NCBI RefSeq assembly: GCF_003992725.1
Contig: NZ_RZNF01000012.1
Span: 930,001-994,000 of the forward strand
Reading direction: 5' to 3'
Length of the DNA stretch: 64,000 nt
Source: Rhodomicrobium lacus
GTDB lineage: Bacteria > Pseudomonadota > Alphaproteobacteria > Rhizobiales > Rhodomicrobiaceae
Positions 53,408-63,301 of this stretch are shown here, one piece after another; the stretch's first letter is position 1, and every line of letters begins with the position of its first letter. The position numbers and the translations under genes were made by a program. The notes under the pieces were generated by a model that saw only the letters and a list, made by a program, of their open reading frames with translations, did not search any database and had not been told where the DNA came from.

Positions 53408-56400
53408 CTATTGACCGGCCTTTACAAGCTCTGGCTGTACCGTGGCGTTTTCTTGCCCGGGCCGTTGGGTTCGTCTCTCGACGCCCGGCACAGCAACCCG
53501 GAACACAAGCGCGTAAAGCGCCGGCAGAAATGTCATCGTGAGCACCGTTGCGGCGAGGATTCCGCCCATCATCGCCACCGCCATCGGCCCCCAGAACGAA
53601 GACCCCGCGAGCGGAACGAGCGCCAGCACGGCCGCCGTCGCCGTCAGCATGATCGGGCGAAAGCGTCTGACCGCCGAGCCGACGATGGCATTATAGGTGT
53701 CGATTCCCGCAGCGAGATCCTGCTGGATCTGGTCCACGAGAATCACCGTGTTGCGCATGATGATGCCCGCGAGTGCGATCACGCCCAGAATCGCCACGAA
53801 GCCGAAAGGCATCTGCGTCACGAGCAGAGCGAACGAAGCGCCGATGATCCCGAGCGGCGCCGTCACGAGCACCAGCAGCGTGTGCGAGAAACTCTGCAAT
53901 TGCACCATCAGCAGAAGGAGGACGACGATGACGAGGATCGGCACCTTCGCGGCAATCGACGTCTGCCCCTTGGCCGATTCCTCGACGCCGCCCTGCATTT
54001 CGATGCGATAGCCGAGCGGCAGACCAGCGCGGAGCGGCGCGAGTTCCTTGTAGATGGCGGTGACGACGTCGACCGACTGAACGCCATCCGGGATTTGTCC
54101 GCGAACGGTGATCGTCGGCAGGCGGTCGCGCCGCCATTCGACACCCGGTTCAAACACGAGCCGCGCCTTCGCGACCTGAGACACGGGTACGGCCCCGCCC
54201 GACGAGGTCTTGACGTAGGCGTTTTCCACCGCTGTAAGCAGGCCGCGCGTGCGATCGGGCTCGCGAAGAACCACGCCTATGGTCTGGTCCTTCTCCCGGA
54301 ACTCCGCGAGCGTGTTGCCGGACAGCACCGTTTGCAGCGTCTGGCGCACCGCATTCGAGGTGACGCCGATAGCGCGCGCGCGGTCCTGATCGATATCGAG
54401 TTGCAGCGTCGGCGCAGGCTCAAGCCAGTTGTCGTGCAAATTGAAGACGAGCGGGTTCGCGGCGGCGGCCTTCGTCACCTCGTTCGCGATACGGCGTACC
54501 TCCGCACGGTCGGGCCCCTGCACGCGGAGCTGGATCGCCCAGCCCACCGGCGGCCCCAGCGTCAGCGGCTCTACCTTGAAGCGCACATTGGGGAATTCCG
54601 CCGACAGCAACGCGCGGATCCTGTGGACCACCGCATCGCGCATTGCCGTGCCTTCGGTGTTCTTCGGCAAAACGAGAAATTGCGAGAAATTCTTGGTTTG
54701 AAGCTGCTGATCGAGTGGGAGGAAAAAGCGCGGCGCGCCCTCGCCTACGAAGGCGGTGAAGGTCGCCACGTCGGGATCGGCGAGCAGCTTCTGTTCGAGC
54801 TTCTTCGCCGCGGCATCCGTTTCGGCGTATGACGAGCCCTCCGGAAGCCAGAGGTCGACGAGAATTTCGGGGCGATCCGAGCCGGGGAAGAACGACTTCG
54901 GCACGAACGCGAACCCGATGAGCGCCAGGATGAAGGTTGCGGCGGTGATCGAAACGACCTTCCTGCGATGCAGGATGCAAAACGCGATTGCCGCGCGGAG
55001 CCGCCGATAGATGGGCGTATCGTAGACGTCATGGTGCTCCGGGTTTTCCACCGGACGGTGACGCAGCATCGTGTGCCCGATATAGGGCGTGAAATAAACG
55101 GCGGCGAACCACGAGATGACGAGCGAAAGGCCCACCACCCAGAACAGGGAATTCACATATTCCCCCGATGTGCTCGCTGCGAAACCCACCGGGATGAAGC
55201 CCGCTGTCGTTATCAGCGTGCCCGTCAGCATCGGAAAGGCCGTCGATGTGTAGGCAAACGAGGCGGCCCGGACCTTGTCGAAGCCTTCGTCGAGCTTCCG
55301 CTCCATCATTTCGACGGCAATCATGGCATCGTCGACGAGAAGGCCGAGTGCGATGATCAGCGCGCCGAGCGAGATGCGCTGGAGATCGATTCCGATGATG
55401 AACATGGCGAGGAACGTCGCGGCGAGAACGAGCGGGATCGTCAGCGCGACGACCACGCCCGCTCGCCAGCCGAGCGCCAGCAGCGACACCGCGAGCACAA
55501 TCAGCAGCGCCTCGCCGAGCGCCTTCAGAAACTCGCCGATGGCCTTCGTCACCACGGCGGGCTGATCGGAAATCTTCGTGAAAGTCACGCCCACCGGCAG
55601 TTCGTTATGAATCTGCGCGAGACCGGTTTCGAGCGTCTTGCCGACTTCCACCACATTATAGCCGTTCGACATGACGACGCCGAGCAGCACGGCCTCGTTG
55701 CCGTCGTGGCGGATGCGGGCGACCGGCGGATCTTCGAGGCCCCGCTTTACCTCCGCGATATCGCCGAGGCGGACGGTCTGCGCGCCCGCGCGAAGGCGAA
55801 GCTCGCGGATTTCATCGACGGTCATGATCGAGCCCTGAACGTCGAGCCGGACCGCTCGCTCGCTTGTCTGCACCGAACCGGCCGGCGCCTGACTGTTCTG
55901 CCCGTCCAGCGCCGCCTTGATGTCCGCTACGGCTATATTGCGTTCGGCCAGCACTCGCGACGGAATCTCGATGTAGACCTTTTCCGGTTGCACGCCGAGC
56001 AGGTCCACCTTGCCGACGCCCTCAACGCGGAGCAGGACATCGCGTGCGCTTTTCGCGAAGTCGCGCAATTCCGGATAGCTGAAGCCCTTACCCTCGATGG
56101 CGTAGAGCGCGAGGTAGGTGTCGCCGAACTCGTCGTTGAAGAAGGGCCCGACGACGCCCGCGGGCAGGTTCTGCTTGATGTCGCCGATCTTCTTGCGAAC
56201 CTGGTAGAATGCATCGGGCACGTCGCGCCCCCTTGCATCGCCGCGCAATTCCACGAACACCACCGCACTGCCCGGATGAGTGTAGGACTGCACATAATCG
56301 AGATGGGGCGTCTCCTGAAGCTTGGTCTCGATCTTGTCGACAACCTGCTCCTGCATCTCGCGTACGGAGGCTCCGGGCCACTCGACCTGAACAACCATCA

Positions 56401-56581
56401 TTCGGAACTGGAAGTCCGGGTCTTCCTTCTGGCCGAGGTTCTTCAGCGCATAGATGCCCATCGCGAGGATAAGAACCAGCAAGAACCGCGTCAGGCTTCC
56501 ATGGCGAATGGCCCATGCGGAGAGATTGAAGCCGCCGTTGTCTTCGTGCCTTGCGGAAGCACGCTCGTTGGAGGGTTCCAT
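53408..56581 (-). CDS. RND efflux transporter permease (AcrB/MdtB-like)
   Basis: The 1057-residue inner-membrane protein has the RND layout: twelve helices in two repeats with two large periplasmic loops. Visible landmarks are FLLVLILAMGIYALKNLGQKEDP at the N-terminus, GALIIALGLLVDDAMIAVEMMER in helix 4 with the proton-relay Asp pair, and GVIALAGIIMRNTVILVDQI in the second half. It exports drugs or other amphiphiles with a periplasmic adaptor and an outer-membrane channel; no channel gene is adjacent. It is the last gene of an operon with the adaptor gene, 26 bases apart. Confidence 0.93.
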   Translation of the reverse strand: MEPSNERASARHEDNGGFNLSAWAIRHGSLTRFLLVLILAMGIYALKNLGQKEDPDFQFRMMVVQVEWPGASVREMQEQVVDKIETKLQETPHLDYVQSYTHPGSAVVFVELRGDARGRDVPDAFYQVRKKIGDIKQNLPAGVVGPFFNDEFGDTYLALYAIEGKGFSYPELRDFAKSARDVLLRVEGVGKVDLLGVQPEKVYIEIPSRVLAERNIAVADIKAALDGQNSQAPAGSVQTSERAVRLDVQGSIMTVDEIRELRLRAGAQTVRLGDIAEVKRGLEDPPVARIRHDGNEAVLLGVVMSNGYNVVEVGKTLETGLAQIHNELPVGVTFTKISDQPAVVTKAIGEFLKALGEALLIVLAVSLLALGWRAGVVVALTIPLVLAATFLAMFIIGIDLQRISLGALIIALGLLVDDAMIAVEMMERKLDEGFDKVRAASFAYTSTAFPMLTGTLITTAGFIPVGFAASTSGEYVNSLFWVVGLSLVISWFAAVYFTPYIGHTMLRHRPVENPEHHDVYDTPIYRRLRAAIAFCILHRRKVVSITAATFILALIGFAFVPKSFFPGSDRPEILVDLWLPEGSSYAETDAAAKKLEQKLLADPDVATFTAFVGEGAPRFFLPLDQQLQTKNFSQFLVLPKNTEGTAMRDAVVHRIRALLSAEFPNVRFKVEPLTLGPPVGWAIQLRVQGPDRAEVRRIANEVTKAAAANPLVFNLHDNWLEPAPTLQLDIDQDRARAIGVTSNAVRQTLQTVLSGNTLAEFREKDQTIGVVLREPDRTRGLLTAVENAYVKTSSGGAVPVSQVAKARLVFEPGVEWRRDRLPTITVRGQIPDGVQSVDVVTAIYKELAPLRAGLPLGYRIEMQGGVEESAKGQTSIAAKVPILVIVVLLLLMVQLQSFSHTLLVLVTAPLGIIGASFALLVTQMPFGFVAILGVIALAGIIMRNTVILVDQIQQDLAAGIDTYNAIVGSAVRRFRPIMLTATAAVLALVPLAGSSFWGPMAVAMMGGILAATVLTMTFLPALYALVFRVAVPGVERRTQRPGQENATVQPELVKAGQ

Positions 56582-56607
56582 TGTGTCGCGTCCCGATCGA
56601 GTTCTGT

Positions 56608-57765
56608 TCAGTAGGTCCGCGAGCCGTGGGCGGCTACCGTCGGGGAGAAATCCTGCGAGAGACGCACTTCCATGCCGTCTCTCAGAAACTGAATGCCGCC
56701 GCTGACAACGATCTCGCCCGGAATGAGGCCGGACGTTATGCGCACGCCATCCTCCGCCACTCCCCCGAGCGTCACTTCGCGGCGTGCGACCGTCTCGCGC
56801 GCCTTGTCAGCGACATAGACAACGGGCTTTCCCCCGTCTTCGGTAAGCGCGGTCAGAGGCACGACGACAGGCGGCGTCGCCTCCTTGACGCGAAATGTAA
56901 CGGACGTCGTCATGCCAAGGCGCATTTCCGGCTTCGGATGCGCGATCGCCACGCGAACGGCATAGGTGCGCGAGGCCGTATCTGCGGCGCTGGCGATCTC
57001 GCGGATCTTGCCGTCGCTGCTTACTTCGGGCGCCGACCAAAGCGCGATGCGGGCAGGTTCGCCGACGCTGAGCCGCGCGATTTCATTCTCCGGCACTGCG
57101 GCCGCGACCTCTACGGATTCCGTGAGGGCGAGAGAAATCACCGCCTGGCCCGCGCTCACCACCTGCCCCGGCTCGGCGCGGACAGCCGTTACGATACCGT
57201 CCTTGTCGGCGACAAGAAGCGCATAGCTTGTTGCGTTCGCAGCCTGATCGAGCTGATCTTTCGCCGAGGTGTACGCTGCCGTTGCGGCGTCGTAGTCCAG
57301 CTTCCGCTGGTCATAGACGGCCTTGGCGATGAAGCCCTTCGGAAGCAGATAGGCCGCGCGGTCGAAGGCATCTTTCGCAACGTCGACGCGCGCCTTCGCG
57401 CTCTGAACACTGGCGCGAGCGCTGTTTTCCGCGAGCTTCAGGTCCACTTCGTCAAGGCGCGCGATCTTCTGGCCCGCCTTCACCTGTTCGCCGACATTCA
57501 CGAAGCGCTCGACGATCTTGCCCGCAACTCGAAAGCCGAGCTGGCTTTCAATGCGAGGCGCAATCACGCCTGAGTAGGTGAGCGTGCGTTCAGCCGATGG
57601 CGGCTGGACGACGAAAGTCTTGACCGGGCGAGCGGGTTGCGACGCCTCCTGTTTGTCGCCGCATGCCGCGAGAGCGAGCGGGAGGAGAAGAAGGGTCACA
57701 GCACCCCGAACCTGCCACCGGGTGTGAAATGATGAATTCTCATAATCGTCATCAAAGGACAGCAT
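56608..57765 (-). CDS. RND efflux periplasmic adaptor subunit (lipoprotein)
   Basis: The 385-residue membrane-fusion protein has a lipoprotein signal (TLLLLPLALAACGDK, lipobox Cys near residue 35). The biotinyl-like barrel and hairpin regions follow (GVIAPRIESQLGFRVAGKI, VNVGEQVKAGQKIARLD, KDGIVTAVRAEPGQVVSAGQ), then the beta-barrel with KPEMRLGMTTSVTF and the C-terminal DGVRITSGLIPGEIVVSGG. It links the RND pump to an outer-membrane channel. It lies between the TetR regulator and the permease. Confidence 0.92.
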   Translation of the reverse strand: MLSFDDDYENSSFHTRWQVRGAVTLLLLPLALAACGDKQEASQPARPVKTFVVQPPSAERTLTYSGVIAPRIESQLGFRVAGKIVERFVNVGEQVKAGQKIARLDEVDLKLAENSARASVQSAKARVDVAKDAFDRAAYLLPKGFIAKAVYDQRKLDYDAATAAYTSAKDQLDQAANATSYALLVADKDGIVTAVRAEPGQVVSAGQAVISLALTESVEVAAAVPENEIARLSVGEPARIALWSAPEVSSDGKIREIASAADTASRTYAVRVAIAHPKPEMRLGMTTSVTFRVKEATPPVVVPLTALTEDGGKPVVYVADKARETVARREVTLGGVAEDGVRITSGLIPGEIVVSGGIQFLRDGMEVRLSQDFSPTVAAHGSRTY

Positions 57766-57790
57766 GGATTCAGCCTCTTCTGCTTTTGCC

Positions 57791-58381
57791 TTAAGCCCTC
57801 AGGGCTGAAAGAACGAACGCGGCCATATCCGAGGCCGAAGGCGTCCTTGGGTTTGAACCGAATTGCGCGACGACGACCGGATGGGAGCAGACCATGATTG
57901 CGCCAACGGTGCGCCTCGCGGCCTGCTCAGGGTCTTGAGCGCGAAACTCGCCGGACGCAATGCCGCTTGCGATGATTTCGGCAACCATTTCGTCAATGAA
58001 ACGAAGATGTGGCTCGATTACATCCCACTGCTCGTCCATGGCAACCACAACCATGTCGTGGACCTTCCTGTCATTGATGAGTGTGTTGCGAGTATGGTCC
58101 GACAGATGTTCGATGAACCGTGTCAGGCGGTCGCTCGCCGCGCCGCTTGCGCTTGCAATCGTCCGCAGACTGGTATGCAGCGTCGCGATGATGCGGGCGC
58201 AGATCGCCTCGTTGATCTCGGCCTTGGACCCGAAGAAACGGTACACGTTGGCGGGTGACATGCCGCATGCATGGGCGATGTCCGCGACTGTGGTCTTGGA
58301 GTAGCCGAAATGGCGAAACAGACGCTCGGCCTCCCCGAGGATGCGATCGCGCGTGATCTCAGCGGTCGACGTTTGCGTCAT
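57791..58381 (-). CDS. TetR-family regulator of the RND efflux operon
   Basis: The 196-residue repressor has the N-terminal TetR helix-turn-helix (RDRILGEAERLFRHFGYSKTTVADIAHACGMSPANVYRFFGSK, about residues 10-52, given in part) and a helical ligand-binding C-terminus. It is the first gene of the RND operon, 25 bases before the adaptor gene, so it most likely represses the pump and itself and is released by a pump substrate. Confidence 0.9.
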   Translation of the reverse strand: MTQTSTAEITRDRILGEAERLFRHFGYSKTTVADIAHACGMSPANVYRFFGSKAEINEAICARIIATLHTSLRTIASASGAASDRLTRFIEHLSDHTRNTLINDRKVHDMVVVAMDEQWDVIEPHLRFIDEMVAEIIASGIASGEFRAQDPEQAARRTVGAIMVCSHPVVVAQFGSNPRTPSASDMAAFVLSALRA

Positions 58382-58410
58382 AGGCTATTTTCACCTGCGG
58401 CTGACTTGTG

Positions 58411-58421
58411 ACGAATTTCGT
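58411..58421. promoter_or_regulatory. 11-bp palindrome upstream of the TetR gene, putative operator
   Basis: ACGAATTTCGT is a perfect palindrome around a central T, 30 bases upstream of the TetR start codon in AT-rich DNA. Position suits an autoregulatory operator. It is short, so confidence is low. Confidence 0.4.
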
Positions 58422-58519
58422 TTTTTATCACTAATCAGAGAATGCGGCAGATGCAAGGTGGTTCCGTGGATGGCTGGCATTCACTTTTAGATAAGATTTA
58501 TTGATAGCTCAAGAACGCG

Positions 58520-58545
58520 AAAAGCCCCGCAGGGCGGGGCTTTTC
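58520..58545 (-). terminator. hairpin terminator after DUF992 gene
   Basis: AAAAGCCCCGC and GCGGGGCTTTT pair perfectly around AGG. It lies 48 bases past the stop of the minus-strand DUF992 gene. The A and T edges allow use in both directions. Confidence 0.82.
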
Positions 58546-58592
58546 AAAGTGACGCTCTCGCTGAGGATGCCTTCGAGGCTTCCGCCGAGGCT

Positions 58593-59048
58593 TTAGCGCA
58601 GCTGCAGCCGAGCCGCGCCGGCGCCGACCGCGAGACCGGTCTGAGCCTTCACGCTGACGGGCTGAAGCGAAACGGTGCGACCGCTGCCGCCGACGAGGAC
58701 ATTCGCGCCCGCGCCGACGCCGAACGAGACGTCAGCCGATGCGCCGACATAATCGCCGCGCAGCGCGTGGCGGCGCAGGCTCGTCGGAGCGTAGACGGCC
58801 CAGACGAGGACGGCCTTGTCGCGGATGCCGACATCGGGGCCAAGGCGTTCGATCTTCGCGACGTAGTTTTCACGATGGCCGTAAGCGCTCGTAAAAACGC
58901 AGCGGGCTTCCTGCGTGGAGCCGACGAACACGCCCTGCGAAGGCGCCGTGAAGCAGCGCAACACGCCCGCGCGCACGCCGGCGTCGGCGGTCGTGGTCAT
59001 TCCGAGCGCGATTGCGGCGCCCGAAAAGAAAGCAACAAGTTTATTCAT
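58593..59048 (-). CDS. DUF992 family exported protein
   Basis: The 151-residue protein has a signal peptide (LVAFFSGAAIALGMTTTADA). The mature part matches DUF992: GVRAGVLRCFTAPSQGVFVG, RCVFTSAYGHRENY, AVLVWAVYAPT, GDYVGASADVSFGVGAGANVLVGGS and SLQPVSVKAQTGLAVGAGAA. Function is unknown; the family is common in Hyphomicrobiales and probably periplasmic. The ATG at 59048 with GGAGGGAG upstream starts the signal peptide; the frame extends further upstream without similarity. Confidence 0.88.
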   Translation of the reverse strand: MNKLVAFFSGAAIALGMTTTADAGVRAGVLRCFTAPSQGVFVGSTQEARCVFTSAYGHRENYVAKIERLGPDVGIRDKAVLVWAVYAPTSLRRHALRGDYVGASADVSFGVGAGANVLVGGSGRTVSLQPVSVKAQTGLAVGAGAARLQLR

Positions 59049-59238
59049 AGTGTTCTCCCTCCATATTCGGTTCCCCACCTTCAAACTCCAGCTATGCGGC
59101 AAAGTTCCGGCACAGCGATGGCGGGGACGAATCGGACTCAAAGACAGGCACGATTTGAATGCTGCTATTTGAGTCGCAGCAGCCTCGTCCACAATAAAGT
59201 TGTGTCAAAATATTTCCGGTTGATTTGCTTTTATTATA

Positions 59239-60279
59239 CTATCTTGAGTAGAGGTTGCGCAAATGCACCGTGAGTGCCTCCCGCAGAATGTGCGCCACCC
59301 GTTCCATCTCGCGGAGAGGCTCGTAAGTCCAGCTTTCTATTCGGCCGTCGAACATGCGAACGCGTCCGCTCCCTTCGAGACGCCGGACGAACTCCCCGAA
59401 CTTGTTACGGCCGCCTTCTCGTCCGCGCCTGAACGGCAAACGGGCGATATGGACGGGCCTTCCCGTGCTTGCCGCCTCGGTGATCATGTTGATGGAATCG
59501 CACGTCACCACGAAGGCGTCCGCGTGCGCAAGCATGCCGAGATAGGGGTTCGCGCCGTTCTGACCGTCATAGATGTACGCGCCGGAGCCTGCCAGCGCCT
59601 CGGTGAGCGCGGCCATATTGGCCTCGCCCGTGCGCCGCGACCCGCTGACGAGAAGACCGAACCCTTGCGCCGCAAGCGCGGCAAGCTGCGCGCCCAGCAC
59701 CGTCATATCCTCAGGGCGAAGGTCGTAGCGCGAATTGACGCCGCCGATCGCCACCGCAACACGGGGGCGGGGGATGGCGGCGAATGCGTCCGCCCAGCGA
59801 GGCGCCTCGGCCGCGAGCCTCGCCGGGGTTATGATGTGTAACGAGCCGTCCATCGTGACGATATTGTCACCCGTCACGCCGTCATGCCACGGCACCACGA
59901 TGCGGTCGAACGAGCCACGCCGCACGACGGGATCCTGTATCTGCACCGTGAAGGTGCGTCCCTCGCTCGCCTCGCGCAGATATATAAGAGGCAGCGCGCC
60001 GGGCCGCCCGGTCGCGATGGCGATATCGGGCCACGGCGCTTCGAGCGATGCGCCGCTGCCGCTAAAGGCGAAGCGCTTGAATGCGGTGACGTACGGGCTG
60101 GCAATGCGCCACGGCTTGCGCAGCACGACGCGTTTCAGCACCGGTTCGAGGCCCATCGCTTCCGCAAGACCGAGCGACTGATTTTCGAGGCCGGGACGCC
60201 CGTCGCCGATAACCCAGCAACTCGGGAGCGGATGCGGCGACAAGCGGTCTCCGGCGGCTTCGGCAACGGTCTCATTCAT
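59239..60279 (-). CDS. ELM1/GtrOC1-like protein (mitochondrial fission ELM1 family)
   Basis: The 346-residue protein resembles the ELM1/DUF1022 family: CWVIGDGRPGLENQSLGLAEAMG, AIATGRPGALPLIYLR, VQIQDP, VVPWHDGV, VAVAIGGVNSRYDL, LLVSGSRRTGE, ADAFVVTCDSINMITEAASTGRPVHI. The fold is glycosyltransferase-like (GT-B). The plant protein affects mitochondrial fission, but the bacterial function is not established; a nucleotide-sugar role is plausible. It is divergent from the GT39 gene. Confidence 0.87.
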   Translation of the reverse strand: MNETVAEAAGDRLSPHPLPSCWVIGDGRPGLENQSLGLAEAMGLEPVLKRVVLRKPWRIASPYVTAFKRFAFSGSGASLEAPWPDIAIATGRPGALPLIYLREASEGRTFTVQIQDPVVRRGSFDRIVVPWHDGVTGDNIVTMDGSLHIITPARLAAEAPRWADAFAAIPRPRVAVAIGGVNSRYDLRPEDMTVLGAQLAALAAQGFGLLVSGSRRTGEANMAALTEALAGSGAYIYDGQNGANPYLGMLAHADAFVVTCDSINMITEAASTGRPVHIARLPFRRGREGGRNKFGEFVRRLEGSGRVRMFDGRIESWTYEPLREMERVAHILREALTVHLRNLYSR

Positions 60280-60566
60280 GGCGTTTGCTCGCTTCTCTCG
60301 CCCTTCGCGCCGGTTGGCTTCCGCGCCACTTGACAGCCGAACGCAGAGCCCCGGCGCCGGATGGGTCCGCGCGACGCTCTAGCACGCACCTTCCATGGCG
60401 TAAACGGGCAGCCAATCGCAAGCGTACGACCCGGCACAAGGTCGGCCTTATAAAAGCGCCATCTGACGATTGCAGATGCCACCGGAAGGCGCGAGCTGCG
60501 CAATTGGAGTTGATGCACCGCGTCGTCTCGGCTATCGAGCCCGGGAACAAGGTTGGAGTTGTGCCG

Positions 60567-62138
60567 ATGGTTTCGGTCGCGGAAGCGGCGTTGCGCGGGA
60601 AGGCAGATCCTTCGTCGCGGGCCCCTGTCGGGACCCTGGGGCTGACGCTCGGGCTCTTCGCGGTTTCATGCCTCATCGTCGCACGCTTCGTGCTTGCCGC
60701 GACGACCGACCTTGCCGAAGACGAAGCCTATTACTGGATGTGGTCGAAGCATCTGGCAGCCGGATATTACGACCACCCCGCCATGATCGCCTGGTGGATC
60801 CGCGCGGGCACCGAGATTTTCGGCGACACGGCTTTCGGCGTGCGATTCGTCGGCCTCCTGAGCACCGTCGCGGGATCATATCTCCTTTGGCGCGCGAGCC
60901 TTGCGCTGTTCGCCGACCGCGCGGCGGCGCTTCTTGCCGTCGTGTGGATGAACGGGACTATCCTTTCCGCCGCCGCCGGTATCGTCTCGACGCCCGACAC
61001 GCCGCTCGCCTTTTTCGCGACATGCGTGCTGTTCGCGCTCGCGAAGCTTATCGAAACGGAGCGAGGCGCATGGTGGCTCGGTGTCGGCGGGGCTCTCGGC
61101 CTCGCCTTCATGAGCAAATACACCGCCGCGCTCATGCTGCCGGGCCTTTTTCTGTGGATGGCCGGCACGCGCGAAGGCCGCCGCTGGTTCCTGCGACCTG
61201 AGCCGTATCTCGGCGCTCTCGTCGCCATCGCGGCAATCGCCCCCGTCGTCTGGTGGAACTACGCCCACGACTGGGCGTCTTTCGCGAAGCAGGCGGCGCA
61301 CGGCGTCAAGGACAAGCCTGCAAACGCCTTCGCGAGCGTCGGCGAACTGCTCGGCGGACAGGCGGGATTGGCGACGCCCCTCATATTCCTTTTCTGCCTG
61401 TGGGGCAGCTTTTACGCGCTCGCACGCGGATTGCGGCGCGGCGATGCGCGGTGGCTTCTGCTGGGCGGGATCGCCGCCCCGATGTGGGCATTCTTCATCG
61501 TCCACGCGGCGAGCCAGAAGATCCAGCCGAACTGGCCGGGGCTCGTGTACCCCTTCGCGATCCTCGCAGCCGTGCACGGCGGCCTTGCGGTGCTGGGGCA
61601 TCGCCGCGCGCTCACGCTCCGCACCGCCTTCGTTGCCGCCCCTTTCATCGGCGCGGCTTTCACCCTTGTCGCGCTGCTTCAACTTGGCACGGGCGCGATT
61701 CCCATCGAGGCGAAAAAAGACCCGACGACGCGCATGAAGGGCTGGTCGGCGCTCGGCGCGGACATCGACCGTCTTCGGCGCGAGCATGGCGCGGGCCTCG
61801 TGCTGACGGATCGTTATGCCATCACGGGCGAACTGGCCTTCCACGGCATGGGCGCGGATGGCGTCGTGCAGATCAACGACCGGATCCGCTATTCCAATTT
61901 TCCATCGCCGGATGAATCCCGGCTGAAGGACGCGCCCGCGCTGCTGGTGCTCAAGGCGGGATCGCAGCAGAAGGCGTTCCCCGCCTTCGACAGCGCCGTT
62001 CAAATCGCCACCGTCACGCGACCGGGCGGATTGCAGCCCCGCGACGCTTATGCTGTATTCCTCCTCAGTGGATATCGCGGCGGCCTCTTCGCCTGCGATC
62101 CGGCGACCAGACAGGGCAAGACATGCAGCCAGATGTGA
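60567..62138 (+). CDS. GT39/ArnT-like membrane glycosyltransferase
   Basis: The 523-residue protein has about ten membrane helices and the GT39/PMT_2 acidic motif at the first periplasmic loop (TDLAEDEAYYWMWSKHLAAGYYDHPAM). It transfers a sugar from a polyprenyl-phosphate donor to a lipid or protein at the periplasmic face. The ATG at 60567 is chosen because GGAG lies eight bases upstream; the ATG at 60513 is possible. Its last 16 bases overlap the next gene, which encodes the probable donor-forming enzyme. Confidence 0.85.
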   Translation: MVSVAEAALRGKADPSSRAPVGTLGLTLGLFAVSCLIVARFVLAATTDLAEDEAYYWMWSKHLAAGYYDHPAMIAWWIRAGTEIFGDTAFGVRFVGLLSTVAGSYLLWRASLALFADRAAALLAVVWMNGTILSAAAGIVSTPDTPLAFFATCVLFALAKLIETERGAWWLGVGGALGLAFMSKYTAALMLPGLFLWMAGTREGRRWFLRPEPYLGALVAIAAIAPVVWWNYAHDWASFAKQAAHGVKDKPANAFASVGELLGGQAGLATPLIFLFCLWGSFYALARGLRRGDARWLLLGGIAAPMWAFFIVHAASQKIQPNWPGLVYPFAILAAVHGGLAVLGHRRALTLRTAFVAAPFIGAAFTLVALLQLGTGAIPIEAKKDPTTRMKGWSALGADIDRLRREHGAGLVLTDRYAITGELAFHGMGADGVVQINDRIRYSNFPSPDESRLKDAPALLVLKAGSQQKAFPAFDSAVQIATVTRPGGLQPRDAYAVFLLSGYRGGLFACDPATRQGKTCSQM

Positions 62139-63265
62139 CTGAAGCGCGGCGCATCGAGGCCGTACCCGCGATTGCCAAGGGGCCGGATCTCACCGTTATC
62201 GCGCCCACGTTCAACGAGCGCGACAACGTCGAGCCGCTGATCGAAAAGCTCGCCGCCGCGCTTTCCGGCGTCCATTGGGAAGTCATCTTCGTCGACGACG
62301 ACTCGCCCGACGGGACCGCCGCCCATGTGCGCGAAGTGGCCCGCCGCGATTCCCGCGTGCGCTGCGTTCAGCGTCTTGGACGGCGCGGGCTGACGTCGGC
62401 CTGTGCGGAAGCCGTCCTCGCCTCCTCCGCCCCCTATGTGGCGATCATCGACGCCGACTTGCAGCACGACGAGACGCTTCTGCCGCGCATGCTCGAACTC
62501 CTGCAAAGGGAGCCGGAAACGGATGTCGTGATCGGCAGCCGCTACACGGAAAAGAGCCTGTCGGAAGGCTTCACGCGCGCGCGGCAGGCCATGAGCTTCA
62601 TCGCCACGCGCCTCGCGCAGACCATCCTGCGGGCGAAGCTTTCCGATCCCGTATCCGGCTTCTTCATGGCGAAGCGCGAAGTCTTCGAGGGCTCGATCCG
62701 CAACCTCTCGGGCATCGGCAACAAGATCCTCGTGGATGTGTTCGCGTCGTCGCCGCGCCCCCTGAAGTTCAAGGAACTGGCCTACCAGTTCAAGGCGCGC
62801 CTCCACGGCGAAAGCAAGCTCGATACGTTGACCGTCTGGGAATATCTCGTCCTGCTTGCCGACAAGAGCCTCGGGCGCATCGTGCCTGTGCGCTTCCTGT
62901 TGTTCAGCCTCGTCGGCTTTACGGGCGTGCTCGTGCATCTCGGCGTGCTGCGCGCAGCCCTTGTCGCAACGCCGCTTTCGTTCGCGACCTCGCAGGCCCT
63001 CGCAACTCTCGTCGCCGCGATCTCGAACTTCTTCCTGAACAACTGGCTGACCTATCGCGACAAGCGCCTGACCGGCTGGCAGATCATACCGGGGCTGATC
63101 ACCTTCCTGCTCGCATGCAGCGTCGGCGCGGTCGTGAACGTGGCGTTTGCTGAAACGGTCTTTGAGATGACCGCGCTATGGTGGCTCGCCGGGATCGCGG
63201 GCGCGGCGGTCAGCGCCGTGCTGAATTACGCGACGACATCGATCTTCACCTGGCGGAAGCGGTAG
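62123..63265 (+). CDS. GT2 polyprenol-phosphate sugar synthase fused to GtrA-like membrane domain
   Basis: The 380-residue protein has a dolichol-phosphate-mannose-synthase-like GT2 domain (about 20-250): VIAPTFNERDNVEPLIEKL, FVDDDSPDGT, IIDADLQHDETLLPRM and DPVSGFFM. A GtrA-like domain with four membrane helices follows (about 255-375, VRFLLFSLVGFTGVLVHL, NFFLNNWLTYRDKRL). It makes a polyprenyl-phosphate sugar and may help flip it. The overlap with the GT39 gene indicates that donor synthesis and transfer are a unit, probably for lipid A or other envelope decoration. Confidence 0.88.
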   Translation: MQPDVTEARRIEAVPAIAKGPDLTVIAPTFNERDNVEPLIEKLAAALSGVHWEVIFVDDDSPDGTAAHVREVARRDSRVRCVQRLGRRGLTSACAEAVLASSAPYVAIIDADLQHDETLLPRMLELLQREPETDVVIGSRYTEKSLSEGFTRARQAMSFIATRLAQTILRAKLSDPVSGFFMAKREVFEGSIRNLSGIGNKILVDVFASSPRPLKFKELAYQFKARLHGESKLDTLTVWEYLVLLADKSLGRIVPVRFLLFSLVGFTGVLVHLGVLRAALVATPLSFATSQALATLVAAISNFFLNNWLTYRDKRLTGWQIIPGLITFLLACSVGAVVNVAFAETVFEMTALWWLAGIAGAAVSAVLNYATTSIFTWRKR

Positions 63266-63301
63266 CGACGAAGCAAGAGACCAGGACGGGCAGTCGGGCA
63301 A

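Noticed and set aside
54968-56614. Open frame of 548 codons on the plus strand opposite the RND permease gene
   Set aside because: It is antisense to a full RND permease; His/Arg/Asp-rich translation with no membrane or domain pattern.
60876-62003. Open frame of 375 codons on the minus strand opposite the GT39 gene
   Set aside because: It is antisense to a clear polytopic glycosyltransferase and has no family features.
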